Shown here one piece after another: positions 35,177-44,255 of a stretch of 48,440 nt of DNA; position 1 is the first letter of the stretch, and each line of letters opens with the position of its first letter. The notes beneath the pieces were generated by a model. It did not search any database and was not told where the DNA came from. It worked only from the letters and a program-made list of their open reading frames with translations. This stretch comes from an uncultured Clostridia bacterium (GTDB lineage Bacteria; Bacillota; Clostridia; Oscillospirales; Acutalibacteraceae). The stretch is taken from NCBI GenBank assembly GCA_947593615.1, contig CANQDR010000015.1, positions 1-48,440 on the forward strand, read 5' to 3'. Both the position numbers and the translations under genes were made by a program.

Positions 35177-37093
35177 TTGAAGTATGGTTTTGTAAAAACT
35201 GCGGCGGCAACTCCAAAAATAAGAGTTGCTGATTGTGAATATAACGCAGAACAAATAATTTATTTGGCAAAAGAGGCATATGAAAACGGTGCGTCGCTTG
35301 TTGTTTTTCCTGAATTATGTGTTACGGGATATACCTGTTCTGATTTGTTTTTTCAGACGGCACTGCTCGTTTCTGCCGAAAAAGCCGCAGAAAAGATTAT
35401 CAGCAGTACAAGAGAGCTTGATATTGTAATAGTTTTCGGTGCGCCTGTTGCTGTTAAGCAGTCGCTTTATAATTGCGCAATAACGATTTATAAGGGAGAA
35501 ATCCTCGGTATCGTACCAAAGGTAAATATACCAAATTACAGCGAATTTTACGAAGTGCGCCAATTTACGAGCGGAAAAAATATAAATGAATGTATTTCAT
35601 TTGCTGGTAAAAAATGCGTAGATATTTCAAAGAATTTAATTTTTGAATGTTCTCAGATGAGCGATTTTTCGTTTGGTGTTGAAATATGCGAAGATTTGTG
35701 GGTTGCCGATTCGCCGTCAATAAATCTTGCAAAAAACGGAGCTTCAATTATCTGCAATTTATCTTCGTCCGATGATGTTATCGGAAAGGCTCAGTACAGA
35801 CGCGACCTTGTAAAGATGCAAAGCGGCAAGCTGTGCTGTGCGTATATTTACAGTGATTCGGGATTTGGCGAAAGCACAACTGATATGGTTTTTTCGGGAC
35901 AAAATATAATTTCCGAGAATGCAACTGTAATCTCTGAGAGCTGTCGATTTAATCACGGAATTATATACGCTGACATTGACGTTGAAAAGCTTATGGAAGA
36001 ACGCCGCAAGACAAACACTTATAATTCCAACAGCGATATAGACCACATCAAAGTAAAATACTTTGATATGAATAAAAGAGAAACTAAGCTCACACGTAAA
36101 TTTCCTCAGACTCCGTTTGTACCGTCTGACAAGAGCGACCTTGAGAACAGATGTGAAGAGATAGTAACCATTCAGGCGACAGGTCTTGCAACACGTCTTG
36201 AGCATACGGGAATAAATAATGTAGTTTTGGGATTGTCAGGAGGACTTGACAGTACGCTTGCTCTCATAGTCTGTGTTCATACATTTGATATGCTCGGGCT
36301 TGACCGAAAAAATATTCATACGGTTACAATGCCCTGTTTCGGCACAACAAAGCGAACGAAATCTAATGCAGAAAAGCTTGCCGAAGCATACGGCGTATCC
36401 TTTGAAGAAGTCAATATTTCCGTTGCCGTGCTTCAGCATTTTAAAGACATTATGCACGACGAAAAAATAACCGACGTCACTTATGAAAACTCACAGGCAC
36501 GCGAACGCACACAAATTCTTATGGATTTGTCTAATAAGTACAACGGGCTTGTTATCGGCACTGGCGATTTATCAGAGCTTGCACTCGGCTGGGCAACCTA
36601 TAACGGCGACCATATGAGTATGTATGCGGTCAATGTTTCAATTCCAAAAACGCTTGTAAGGTATCTTACGGCTTATGAGTCTCAGATAGCGAATGATACG
36701 CTCAAAGAGGTTTTGCTTGATGTGCTTGCTACTCCCGTAAGTCCCGAACTTTTGCCGCCGGACGAGGAGGGAAAAATCGCTCAAAAGACAGAGGATGTTG
36801 TAGGGCCGTATGAACTCCACGACTTTTTCCTGTATTATATGGTACGTTTCGGATTTGCTCCGAGTAAAATATATTATATGGCAAAAATCGCTTTCAGCGG
36901 CAAATACAGCGATGAAGTTATTAAAAAATGGCTCACCGTTTTTGTGAAAAGATTTTTTGCTCAGCAGTTCAAACGTTCCTGTCTGCCTGACGGACCGAAG
37001 GTCGGTTCGGTTACACTTTCACCGCGTTCCGACTGGAGAATGCCCAGCGACGCGTCGGTTAATGCTTGGCTAAAAGACCTTGAAAACGTTTGA
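35177..37093 (+). CDS. nadE: Glutamine-dependent NAD+ synthetase
   Basis: Final step of NAD biosynthesis: amidates deamido-NAD using glutamine-derived ammonia. The product is 638 aa. The N-terminal nitrilase-type glutaminase has the triad Glu46 (FPELCVTGY), Lys115 (VPKVNIPNY) and Cys171 (GVEICEDLW). The C-terminal synthetase has the PP-loop LGLSGGLDSTLAL, then MPCFGTTKRTKSNA, GTGDLSELALGWATYNGD and the C-terminal KRSCLPDGPKVG motif. I chose TTG at 35177 because it gives MKYGFVKTAAATP, the usual start, with AAAGGA eight bases upstream. The ATG at 35168 overlaps that site. Single-gene unit. Confidence 0.95.
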   Translation: MKYGFVKTAAATPKIRVADCEYNAEQIIYLAKEAYENGASLVVFPELCVTGYTCSDLFFQTALLVSAEKAAEKIISSTRELDIVIVFGAPVAVKQSLYNCAITIYKGEILGIVPKVNIPNYSEFYEVRQFTSGKNINECISFAGKKCVDISKNLIFECSQMSDFSFGVEICEDLWVADSPSINLAKNGASIICNLSSSDDVIGKAQYRRDLVKMQSGKLCCAYIYSDSGFGESTTDMVFSGQNIISENATVISESCRFNHGIIYADIDVEKLMEERRKTNTYNSNSDIDHIKVKYFDMNKRETKLTRKFPQTPFVPSDKSDLENRCEEIVTIQATGLATRLEHTGINNVVLGLSGGLDSTLALIVCVHTFDMLGLDRKNIHTVTMPCFGTTKRTKSNAEKLAEAYGVSFEEVNISVAVLQHFKDIMHDEKITDVTYENSQARERTQILMDLSNKYNGLVIGTGDLSELALGWATYNGDHMSMYAVNVSIPKTLVRYLTAYESQIANDTLKEVLLDVLATPVSPELLPPDEEGKIAQKTEDVVGPYELHDFFLYYMVRFGFAPSKIYYMAKIAFSGKYSDEVIKKWLTVFVKRFFAQQFKRSCLPDGPKVGSVTLSPRSDWRMPSDASVNAWLKDLENV

Positions 37094-37139
37094 TTTTATA
37101 TACTATTCTATTCTCTAAATATTAATGTCGGTGATATAT

Positions 37140-37616
37140 ATGAAGTTATTTATAAAACGTAATATCTCTCCGTCTGATTTGAAATTTACTGTTTTTGATG
37201 AACTGGGAAAAGAAAAATACTTTGTAAAATTCCAAAAGGCAAAATCACCTGTGAGATTTTTTATAACGGACAAAGATGACAATGTAATGGTGAAGATCCG
37301 CCGGCTTCCGATTGTCGGAACAAATACGTTTGTTTTTAAAGCGGGCAAAAAACATTTGACATTTGTAGAGCTTTTCACAAAAAACGGTATGTATTGTTAT
37401 TTTTACGGAAATAACTGGCATATAACAGGGGATGTTATGTCAAAAAATTTCAGTATCATTGATGTGGATAATTCAGTTATTTCATCTCAGAAAAAAGATA
37501 TAGATAACTGTGAACTTGTAATTTTTGACAGCACTAATGAACTGTACTGTGTTGCAACATCAATATGCGTCAGCTTGATCAATACTGTTGACAATCTTGC
37601 GGCACAGGCAGTATAA
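37140..37616 (+). CDS. LURP-one-related (YxjI-like) family protein
   Basis: A 158-aa protein with the beta-barrel pattern of the LURP-one/YxjI family, related to the Tubby C-terminal and scramblase folds. Molecular function is unknown. The pattern is KLFIKRNISPSDLKFTVFDELGKEKYFVK, FFITDKDDNVMVKIRRLP and ITGDVMSKNFSIIDVDN. The C-terminal segment VATSICVSLINTVDN may be the central helix found in such folds. I chose the ATG at 37140 with GGTGA upstream. An ATG at 37125 lacks one. It is a probable single gene between nadE and the Lrp regulator. Family call by pattern only. Confidence 0.68.
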   Translation: MKLFIKRNISPSDLKFTVFDELGKEKYFVKFQKAKSPVRFFITDKDDNVMVKIRRLPIVGTNTFVFKAGKKHLTFVELFTKNGMYCYFYGNNWHITGDVMSKNFSIIDVDNSVISSQKKDIDNCELVIFDSTNELYCVATSICVSLINTVDNLAAQAV

Positions 37617-37646
37617 TAGATTAACTTAATTAAAGGAGGCAGCAAT

Positions 37647-38129
37647 ATGGATAAACTGTTACAGCTGTTAGCTGCAAATTCAGGCTTTACAACTGCGGAA
37701 ATAGCTTCAATGCTGGGAGAGCCGGAGGATTATATCAAAGCGCAGATTAAGGAATATGAAAACAGAGGAATAATCAAAGGCTATCAGGCGGTTGTAAACT
37801 GGGAAGAGGTTGAGGACAGCTATGTAGAAGCGCTTATAGAGCTTAAAGTTACGCCTAAAAAGGAAACAGGCTTTGACGAAATGGCAGAGCTTTGTATGGC
37901 ATTTGAAGAAGTTGAATCAGTTTATCTTATGGCAGGCGCATATGATTTTGCCTTGATAGTAAAAGGTGAAACAATGCAGGATATTGCAATGTTTGTTGCC
38001 AAAAAGCTTTCCACAATCGACGGAGTTCTCTCGACGGGCACTCATTTTATAATGCGCCGTTATAAGGACAGGGGGATGAATCTGACAGATTTTGACGACC
38101 GTGCAGACGGGAGGAATTTAATCCTGTGA
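37647..38129 (+). CDS. Lrp/AsnC family transcriptional regulator
   Basis: A 160-aa leucine-responsive-type regulator. The N-terminal winged HTH (TTAEIASMLGEPEDYIKAQIKEYENRGIIKGYQAVVN) binds DNA. The C-terminal RAM domain (VEALIELKVTPKK, VYLMAGAYDFALIVKGETMQDIAMFVAKKLSTIDGV) binds amino acids and sets oligomer state. AAAGGAGG precedes the ATG. The TGA overlaps the GTG start of the aminotransferase gene (GTGA), so the two are coupled. The regulator probably controls its own operon in response to an amino acid that the enzyme uses. Confidence 0.93.
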   Translation: MDKLLQLLAANSGFTTAEIASMLGEPEDYIKAQIKEYENRGIIKGYQAVVNWEEVEDSYVEALIELKVTPKKETGFDEMAELCMAFEEVESVYLMAGAYDFALIVKGETMQDIAMFVAKKLSTIDGVLSTGTHFIMRRYKDRGMNLTDFDDRADGRNLIL

Positions 38130-39307
38130 TAGATTATGATAAGTATTTTAATGATAAAATAAAAGAAGTCCAACCGTCAGGCATACGAAAATTTTTTGAT
38201 ATAGCTAACGAAATGGACGATGTAATTTCGCTCAGTATTGGCGAGCCTGATTTTCAGACGCCTTGGCATATCAGGGACGAGGGCATAAGAAGCCTTGAAA
38301 AGGGAAAAACCTGGTATTCGCCCAACAGAGGCTTTGCCGAGCTCAGACGTGAGATCGCGAATTATTATGAACGAAGATTTGGCGTTTTGTATGATGCAGA
38401 TGAACAGACGCTTGTCACAGTGGGCGGAAGTGAAGCAATCGATCTTGCCTTTCGCACGCTGATACAGGAGGAAGATGAAGTAATAATCCCCGAACCGTCA
38501 TTTGTCTGTTATGAACCGCTTGCAGTTATGGCAGGAGGTACTCCTGTAATTATAAGTACCAAAAATGAGGATAATTTCAGACTGAAAGCTTCTGACCTTG
38601 AGGCTGCTATTACGCCTAAGTCAAAGCTTTTAGTTCTTCCGTTCCCGAATAATCCCACGGGCGCTATTCTTGAGAAGCAAGATCTTGAAGAAATTGCAGA
38701 GGTAGTAAAAAAACACGATTTGCTTATTTTATCTGATGAAATTTACTCAGAGCTTACATACGGCGGAAAACGTCACGTTACAATAGCATCAATTGGAGAT
38801 ATGTACGAGCGGACTGTTGTAATAAACGGATTTTCCAAATCATATGCAATGACGGGCTGGAGACTTGGTTATGCTCTGGGTCCTGCTCCAATAATTGCAC
38901 AGATGACAAAGCTTCATCAATACGGAATTATGTCAGCGCCCACCACAGCTCAATATGCCGCAATAGAGGCACTAAGAAACGGAGACCGTGATGTAAGAAA
39001 AATGCGTGACGAATATGATATGCGCCGCCGTCTTATTGTAGACAGCTTTAATGAAATGGGACTTTCCTGTTTTGAGCCGTTAGGTGCTTTTTACGTGTTT
39101 CCCTGTATAAAGAGCACAGGACTTTCATCAGAAGAATTTTGCACGCGTCTTATTATGGAAAAGCACGTTGCGGTAGTTCCTGGTACTGCGTTCGGAAAAA
39201 GCGGCGACGGTTTTGTGAGGGTATCGTATTCATATTCCATAAAGCATCTTAAAATCGCACTTGATCGCATACGGGAATTTTTAAAGGAGCTGAATTATGG
39301 AAGTTAA
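38126..39307 (+). CDS. Class I/II pyridoxal-phosphate aminotransferase
   Basis: A 393-aa fold-type I aminotransferase. The PLP lysine is Lys238 in NGFSKSYAMTGWRLGY, with the phosphate-binding GGSEAI, the LPFPNNPTGA motif and SDEIYSEL upstream, and VRVSYSYS (the carboxylate-binding Arg) near the end. It is closest in pattern to aspartate/alanine/aromatic aminotransferases of the PatA/AspC type; the amino acid is not predictable. The start is GTG at 38126 with GGGAGGAA upstream, overlapping the Lrp gene by 4 bp. The 3' end overlaps ispE by 11 bp, so all three genes form one operon. Confidence 0.93.
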   Translation: MIDYDKYFNDKIKEVQPSGIRKFFDIANEMDDVISLSIGEPDFQTPWHIRDEGIRSLEKGKTWYSPNRGFAELRREIANYYERRFGVLYDADEQTLVTVGGSEAIDLAFRTLIQEEDEVIIPEPSFVCYEPLAVMAGGTPVIISTKNEDNFRLKASDLEAAITPKSKLLVLPFPNNPTGAILEKQDLEEIAEVVKKHDLLILSDEIYSELTYGGKRHVTIASIGDMYERTVVINGFSKSYAMTGWRLGYALGPAPIIAQMTKLHQYGIMSAPTTAQYAAIEALRNGDRDVRKMRDEYDMRRRLIVDSFNEMGLSCFEPLGAFYVFPCIKSTGLSSEEFCTRLIMEKHVAVVPGTAFGKSGDGFVRVSYSYSIKHLKIALDRIREFLKELNYGS

Positions 39308-40166
39308 GGTTCTAGCTCCGGCAAAAATAAATCTGTCGCTTGACGTTCTGGGCAAGCGGTCTGACGGTTATCATGAAATAGCTACCGTAATGCAGGCTGT
39401 AAGCCTTTATGATACTGTTACTCTTTCAGATAATGAAAGTGGTAAGGTGACCGTTTCATGCAATTATGACGGTGTGCCGTGCGACGACAGCAATATCTGC
39501 GCAAAAGCGGCATATCGCTTCTTTGATTATTGCAGAATGGACGTCAGGGGAGTACATATTGATATAAATAAACAAATCCCTACTCAGGCAGGACTTGCAG
39601 GCGGAAGCAGTGACGGAGCAGCGGTACTTCTCGGTCTTAATAATCTGTTCTCAACGGCACTCAGACCCGCCGAACTCCACGAAATTGCCGAAAGAGTAGG
39701 CGCAGATGTTCCGTTTTGTCTTTCAGGCGGTACAAAGCTTGCAACGGGAATCGGTACAAAGCTTAAAAATCTTCCGTCATTTAATTGCGCGCAGATCGTT
39801 ATTTGCAAACCTGATACTGTAAACGTATCAACAGCGCAGGCTTATCAAAAGGTTGACGCTCTGAATCCTCATCCGTCATATACTGATGAAATGGTTAAGG
39901 CGTTGTACAGCCGCGATATGTTTTTTATTTCAACAACGCTTTTTAATGATTTTGAGCTTGCACTCAGCATACCTGAAGTAAACGAGATAAAAGATATTAT
40001 GCTTAAATGCAAGGCGCAGGGTGCAGGAATGAGCGGCTCTGGCTCTGCTGTATTTGCAATTTTTACATCTGAGCGCAAAGCAAAAAAGTGTTACGAAACT
40101 TTGAAACAAAATTATAATGAGGTATTTCTTTGCAGACCTGTTAAAGACGGCTGTAAAGTTGAGTAA
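39297..40166 (+). CDS. ispE: 4-diphosphocytidyl-2-C-methyl-D-erythritol kinase
   Basis: GHMP-family kinase of the MEP isoprenoid pathway, 289 aa, typical length. ApAKINLSLDVLGKRSDGYHE is the conserved N-terminus, PTQAGLAGGSSDGAAVL the ATP-binding loop and AGMSGSGSAVFAIF the third GHMP motif. AAAGGAG precedes the ATG inside the aminotransferase gene. IspH, of the same pathway, is encoded about 34 kb away in this window. The gene ends 20 bp before a hairpin that overlaps the spoIIR ribosome binding site. Confidence 0.97.
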   Translation: MEVKVLAPAKINLSLDVLGKRSDGYHEIATVMQAVSLYDTVTLSDNESGKVTVSCNYDGVPCDDSNICAKAAYRFFDYCRMDVRGVHIDINKQIPTQAGLAGGSSDGAAVLLGLNNLFSTALRPAELHEIAERVGADVPFCLSGGTKLATGIGTKLKNLPSFNCAQIVICKPDTVNVSTAQAYQKVDALNPHPSYTDEMVKALYSRDMFFISTTLFNDFELALSIPEVNEIKDIMLKCKAQGAGMSGSGSAVFAIFTSERKAKKCYETLKQNYNEVFLCRPVKDGCKVE

Positions 40167-40186
40167 TAAAATCTTGATTAAAAATT

Positions 40187-40228
40187 AAAAACCTGTCCAT
40201 ACTCATTTTAAGAGAGGACAGGTTTTTT
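40187..40228 (+). terminator. Terminator of ispE that overlaps the spoIIR ribosome binding site
   Basis: AAAAACCTGTCC (40187-40198) pairs with GGACAGGTTTTT (40216-40227) across a 17-base loop, and the T tract runs directly into the spoIIR ATG at 40229. The only purine-rich ribosome binding sequence, AGAGAGGACAGG, is in the loop and 3' arm. A full-length transcript would therefore both terminate and hide this site. Confidence 0.8.
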
Positions 40229-40825
40229 ATGAAATTATTTATTAAATCAGCTTGTATAGCTTTTGTGCTTACGGTAATTTACTCGGTAATACCTTTTCAG
40301 GCTCAGTGTTCCGACATATCGGAGGAGGTATTCAGGCTTCACATTCTTGCAAACTCTGACAGTGAGGAAGACCAGAGCCTAAAGCTGAAAGTCCGCGATA
40401 AAGTTTTGTCATATACTCAGTCGCTTTTTGAAAATGCAAAAACAAAGGAAGAGGCTGAAAGCCTTATATCAGATAATCTTCAGAGCATATGCAATACGGC
40501 TTATAAAGAAGTGTGTGATAACGGTTATGATTACACCGTAAAAGCCGAAATCACAAATATGTACTTTACAACACGATATTATGATAATTATACGCTTCCA
40601 TCGGGAATGTATGACGCGCTCAGAATAACCATAGGCAGCGGAAAAGGTCATAACTGGTGGTGTATAATGTTCCCGTCAATTTGCATTTCATCGGAAGAAG
40701 AAAAGGATGAAAAGGCAAAAGAGGTCTTCGATAATCAGCAGTATGATATAGTAAAGAATGAAAAATATCAATATAAATTCAAAGTTGTAGAAATTTTTGA
40801 AAAAATATGCTCTTGTTTCAGCTAA
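40229..40825 (+). CDS. spoIIR: Stage II sporulation protein R
   Basis: Forespore signalling protein secreted across the septum to activate the SpoIIGA protease, which cleaves pro-sigma-E in the mother cell. The product is 198 aa. An N-terminal signal sequence (FIKSACIAFVLTVIYSVIPFQAQC) precedes EEVFRLHILANSDSEEDQSLKLKVRDKVL, the family signature. YTLPSGMYDALRITIGSGKGHNWWCIMFPSICI follows. The ATG is fixed by the signal peptide. It is expected to be sigma-F dependent; a weak sigma-F/G-like match (GATTA at 40176, CATACT at 40198) would start transcription inside the hairpin loop. spoIIR and the spoIIIA operon act in the same forespore/mother-cell dialogue. Confidence 0.94.
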   Translation: MKLFIKSACIAFVLTVIYSVIPFQAQCSDISEEVFRLHILANSDSEEDQSLKLKVRDKVLSYTQSLFENAKTKEEAESLISDNLQSICNTAYKEVCDNGYDYTVKAEITNMYFTTRYYDNYTLPSGMYDALRITIGSGKGHNWWCIMFPSICISSEEEKDEKAKEVFDNQQYDIVKNEKYQYKFKVVEIFEKICSCFS

Positions 40826-40851
40826 GTCCTTTTAATGTCCCAGCAAATATG

Positions 40852-40901
40852 GTATCATTATCTTATTGAGATTATAATAAGGTAATGATACTTTTATTTT
40901 T
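40852..40901 (+). terminator. Terminator between spoIIR and addB
   Basis: A 16-bp stem (40852-40867 with 40876-40891, one G-U pair, loop of eight) followed by TTTTATTTTT, ending 13 bp before the addB start. A TATAAT at 40873-40878 lies in the loop and 3' arm, so a promoter may be nested in the hairpin. Confidence 0.82.
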
Positions 40902-40913
40902 GAAGGTGAAAAA

Positions 40914-43900
40914 ATGCTTCAATTTGTTTTGGGAAAAAGCGGAACAGGAAAAACTGCGCTGATTAACAATAAAATCAAAGAGCTTGTTGAAAACGGAAAT
41001 GACAAAATTATAATGCTCGTTCCAGACCAAAGCTCGTTTGAAACTGAAAAGACCTTCCTTGATATGCTCGGAGCTAAGAAGTCAAACAATGTAAAGGTTT
41101 TCGGTTTTTCACGTCTGTGCAGATATGTTTTTGAGCAGACTTCAAATATTCCTGACAATGTAATAGATAACGGCACGCGCGCGGTAATTATGAGTATTGC
41201 GCTGGAACAGCTAACCGAAAAACTTAATTTATTAAAAAACACAAATAACAGAAGTATGGCTGAGGTTATGCTTCAAACGCTTACGGATTGTAAGAAAAAC
41301 AATATAACTACAGATATGCTTTATAATGTGTCAGCTAATGTTTCTGACGAAACACTAAAAGCAAAATTGTATGAAACTGCTCTTGTGCTTGATACATTTG
41401 ACGCGCTTGTGTCTCAAAGCTATATTGATCCTCTTGATGACCTTACAAGGCTCTATAATATTCTTTTGGAGAACAATATTTTTGATAATTATACACTTTT
41501 TATTGACTCGTTCAGCGGTTTTACATCACAGCAGTTAAAAGTGCTCAGGCTTATGATTTCATCCTGTGCCTACACCTGTATTGCACTTACTCTTGACCCG
41601 CAGTCGGACGGCAGAGAAGAGGTGTTTGCTACTTCTCACCAGACCTACAAGACGCTCAAAAACATAGCAAAGCAGGATTTTGTTGATATAAAAGCTCCTA
41701 TAAAGCTCACTGAATGTAAAAGATTTTCAAATGATGAGCTAATAAATTTTGAAAACTGCATTTTCAGAAGCAGCTATACGACGTCCGATATAAATCCTCA
41801 AAATATAACTCTGTATTCTGCTTCGGATACATATTCTGAATGCGAGTATGTTGCACAGCAGATTAAACGGCTTGTAATTGAGGAAAACTGCCTTTACAGC
41901 GAAATTTCGGTAATCTGTCACGATACAGAACTGTATAACGGAATACTAAATGTGATATTTGATAAATATGAAATTCCGTATTTTATGGACGTTCACAAAG
42001 ATGTAGAAGTAAAACCTGTAATTAGATTTGTAAATTCATTATTCAGAATGATTTTAGACGGTTTTGAACGTGATGATGTTCTTGCAATTCTTAAAACAGG
42101 TCTTACACAGAACACGCCCGATGAAATCAGTATTTTTGAAAATTATCTGTATGTATGGAACATAAACAATTCTGCGTTCAAATCTGAGTTTGTTCAAAAT
42201 CCCTCGGGATTTTCGGATAAATTTACCGAGAACGATTTAAAAAATCTGAGTATAGCGGAAAAAGTGCGCAGGTCGGTAATAGAGCCTGTTTTGAACTTCA
42301 AAAATGAGATAAAAGATAAAAACGGACGTGAAATTACCGAATGTCTGTATAATTTGTTCTGCATTATGGATGTTCAGGGTGCATTGAGTAAAATGTATGA
42401 TGTGTTGGAAAAAGGAGAAGAAAAGGGACTTGGCGCAGAGCAGATCCGCATATGGAATATGCTTATGGACGTGCTTGATAAAACCGTTGCCGTAATCGGA
42501 GATATGTATTTATCACCAAAAAGATACTTTGAACTTCTTTCCATCAGAATATCATCAATTGAGCTTTCTCAAATTCCGCAGACGATTGACAGCGTTACCG
42601 TGACGACTGCTCAGCGTGTAAGGCTTTCCAATCAGAAAATTTCATTTTTAATTGGCTGTGCAGACGGAATTTTTCCCTCTGTGCCTCATTGTTCGGGAGT
42701 ATTTTCATCTTATGAGCTAAAAATACTCTCCCTAAATGAAATTAAGATGAGCGAGGATTTTTCAAGTTTGGCAAATCTTGAAACTTTTATGGCATACTGC
42801 TGTATGACATCCTGTTCCGAAAAGCTTTTTCTGTCATATCCGGCAACAGATTTGCTTGGAACACCGTATTCTCCGTCTGTTATTTTTGAAGAAACAAAAA
42901 AGGCGTTTCCAAACATAATTATGCTTGACAAGGCGGATTTTGAAAAATCTAAAGGCGCTATGTATGCAGTTCAGCCTGCCTTTGAAGAATATGCAAAATC
43001 CCTTTCCTCATCTTATGGCGGACTTTTCGGGCTCAAAGAGTTTTTCAGCAGAGATGAATATTATCAGCCTAAAAGTCAGGCTGTAATGCGTGCGCTTGAC
43101 AAAACACCGTTCAGAATTGAAAATCCTGAAAATGCAGGCCTGCTCTTTGGAGATAACCTCAGAATTTCCGCTTCCCAGATTGAAAAATTCAATTTATGCA
43201 GGTTTTCATATTTTTGCAGCTACGGACTTAATATAAAAGAACGCCGAAAAGCTGAAATTAATCCTCTTGAATACGGAACGCTTGTTCATTACATACTTGA
43301 AAAGTTTTTCAAAGCTTATAAAAAAGAAAAATATTCATTGATGAGTGATGAAGAAATTTCTAAATTTGTGCGTTCAGTTCTGCAAAATTATGTTGAAGAA
43401 TATTTTGGAGGCAAGGAGAGCAAAACAAAATCATTTTTGTTCAAACTTTCTGTTCTCGGTGAAAATGTTTCGGTGCTTTTAAGACATATTGTAAAAGAGC
43501 TTGCGCAAAGTGATTTTTACGTATCTGACTGTGAGCTTAAAATCGGTAAAGATATACCATCATATACAGTAAAACTGCCGACGGGACAAAACATTGCGGT
43601 ATGCGGAAGCGTTGACCGTGTTGATGTAATGGATAAAGACGGAATCAAATACCTCAGAGTAATTGATTATAAAACCGGTACGAAGAAATTTAAACTTTCC
43701 GACATACTTTACGGACTTAATTTGCAGATGCTTCTCTATTTGTATTCTATTAAACTCAACGGAAAAGAAAAATACGGTGAATTAACTGCCGCAGGAATAC
43801 TCTATATGCCTGCAACCTCTCCTGTAATTTCAACTGACAAAATAATTACCGATGAAGAAATAGAGGACAAAATTGATACGGCGCTCAAAATGAACGGACT

Positions 43901-44255
43901 TCTGCTTGATGATATATCCGTTATAAAGGGAATGGACAAAACCGAAAAAGGCAAGTATATTCCCGTAAAAATCAATTTAGACAAACCTGTTTCGGAAAGA
44001 AGTCTTGCAACGCTTGAACAGTTCGGAAAGATATTCAATAAGATCAATATGACCGTAACAGAAATGGGAAAAGAGCTTTTTAACGGCAAAATTCAGGCGT
44101 CACCGGCAAAGGGAGCGCACGATGCCTGTGAGTATTGCCCTTATGACAGTGTGTGCGCATACCGTATGAGCGAGCCGAGAAATACCTTTGATGTAAAAAA
44201 TGACGAGGTTTATGAGCAAATTGACGAAGAAATGACAAAAGGCGGTGATGAGTAA
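40914..44255 (+). CDS. addB: Helicase-exonuclease AddAB subunit AddB
   Basis: Subunit of the AddAB double-strand-break resection machine, 1113 aa. The N-terminal Walker A is GKSGTGKT (residues 7-14), within an otherwise inactivated helicase fold that recognises Chi. The C-terminal RecB-type nuclease domain carries VIDYKTGTKKF. The [4Fe-4S] cluster ligands are the distant Cys in FNLCRFSYFC and the trio Cys1072, Cys1075 and Cys1081 in CEYCPYDSVC. ATG has AAGGTG upstream, right after a terminator. The stop overlaps the addA ATG by one base (TAATG). Confidence 0.96.
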   Translation: MLQFVLGKSGTGKTALINNKIKELVENGNDKIIMLVPDQSSFETEKTFLDMLGAKKSNNVKVFGFSRLCRYVFEQTSNIPDNVIDNGTRAVIMSIALEQLTEKLNLLKNTNNRSMAEVMLQTLTDCKKNNITTDMLYNVSANVSDETLKAKLYETALVLDTFDALVSQSYIDPLDDLTRLYNILLENNIFDNYTLFIDSFSGFTSQQLKVLRLMISSCAYTCIALTLDPQSDGREEVFATSHQTYKTLKNIAKQDFVDIKAPIKLTECKRFSNDELINFENCIFRSSYTTSDINPQNITLYSASDTYSECEYVAQQIKRLVIEENCLYSEISVICHDTELYNGILNVIFDKYEIPYFMDVHKDVEVKPVIRFVNSLFRMILDGFERDDVLAILKTGLTQNTPDEISIFENYLYVWNINNSAFKSEFVQNPSGFSDKFTENDLKNLSIAEKVRRSVIEPVLNFKNEIKDKNGREITECLYNLFCIMDVQGALSKMYDVLEKGEEKGLGAEQIRIWNMLMDVLDKTVAVIGDMYLSPKRYFELLSIRISSIELSQIPQTIDSVTVTTAQRVRLSNQKISFLIGCADGIFPSVPHCSGVFSSYELKILSLNEIKMSEDFSSLANLETFMAYCCMTSCSEKLFLSYPATDLLGTPYSPSVIFEETKKAFPNIIMLDKADFEKSKGAMYAVQPAFEEYAKSLSSSYGGLFGLKEFFSRDEYYQPKSQAVMRALDKTPFRIENPENAGLLFGDNLRISASQIEKFNLCRFSYFCSYGLNIKERRKAEINPLEYGTLVHYILEKFFKAYKKEKYSLMSDEEISKFVRSVLQNYVEEYFGGKESKTKSFLFKLSVLGENVSVLLRHIVKELAQSDFYVSDCELKIGKDIPSYTVKLPTGQNIAVCGSVDRVDVMDKDGIKYLRVIDYKTGTKKFKLSDILYGLNLQMLLYLYSIKLNGKEKYGELTAAGILYMPATSPVISTDKIITDEEIEDKIDTALKMNGLLLDDISVIKGMDKTEKGKYIPVKINLDKPVSERSLATLEQFGKIFNKINMTVTEMGKELFNGKIQASPAKGAHDACEYCPYDSVCAYRMSEPRNTFDVKNDEVYEQIDEEMTKGGDE

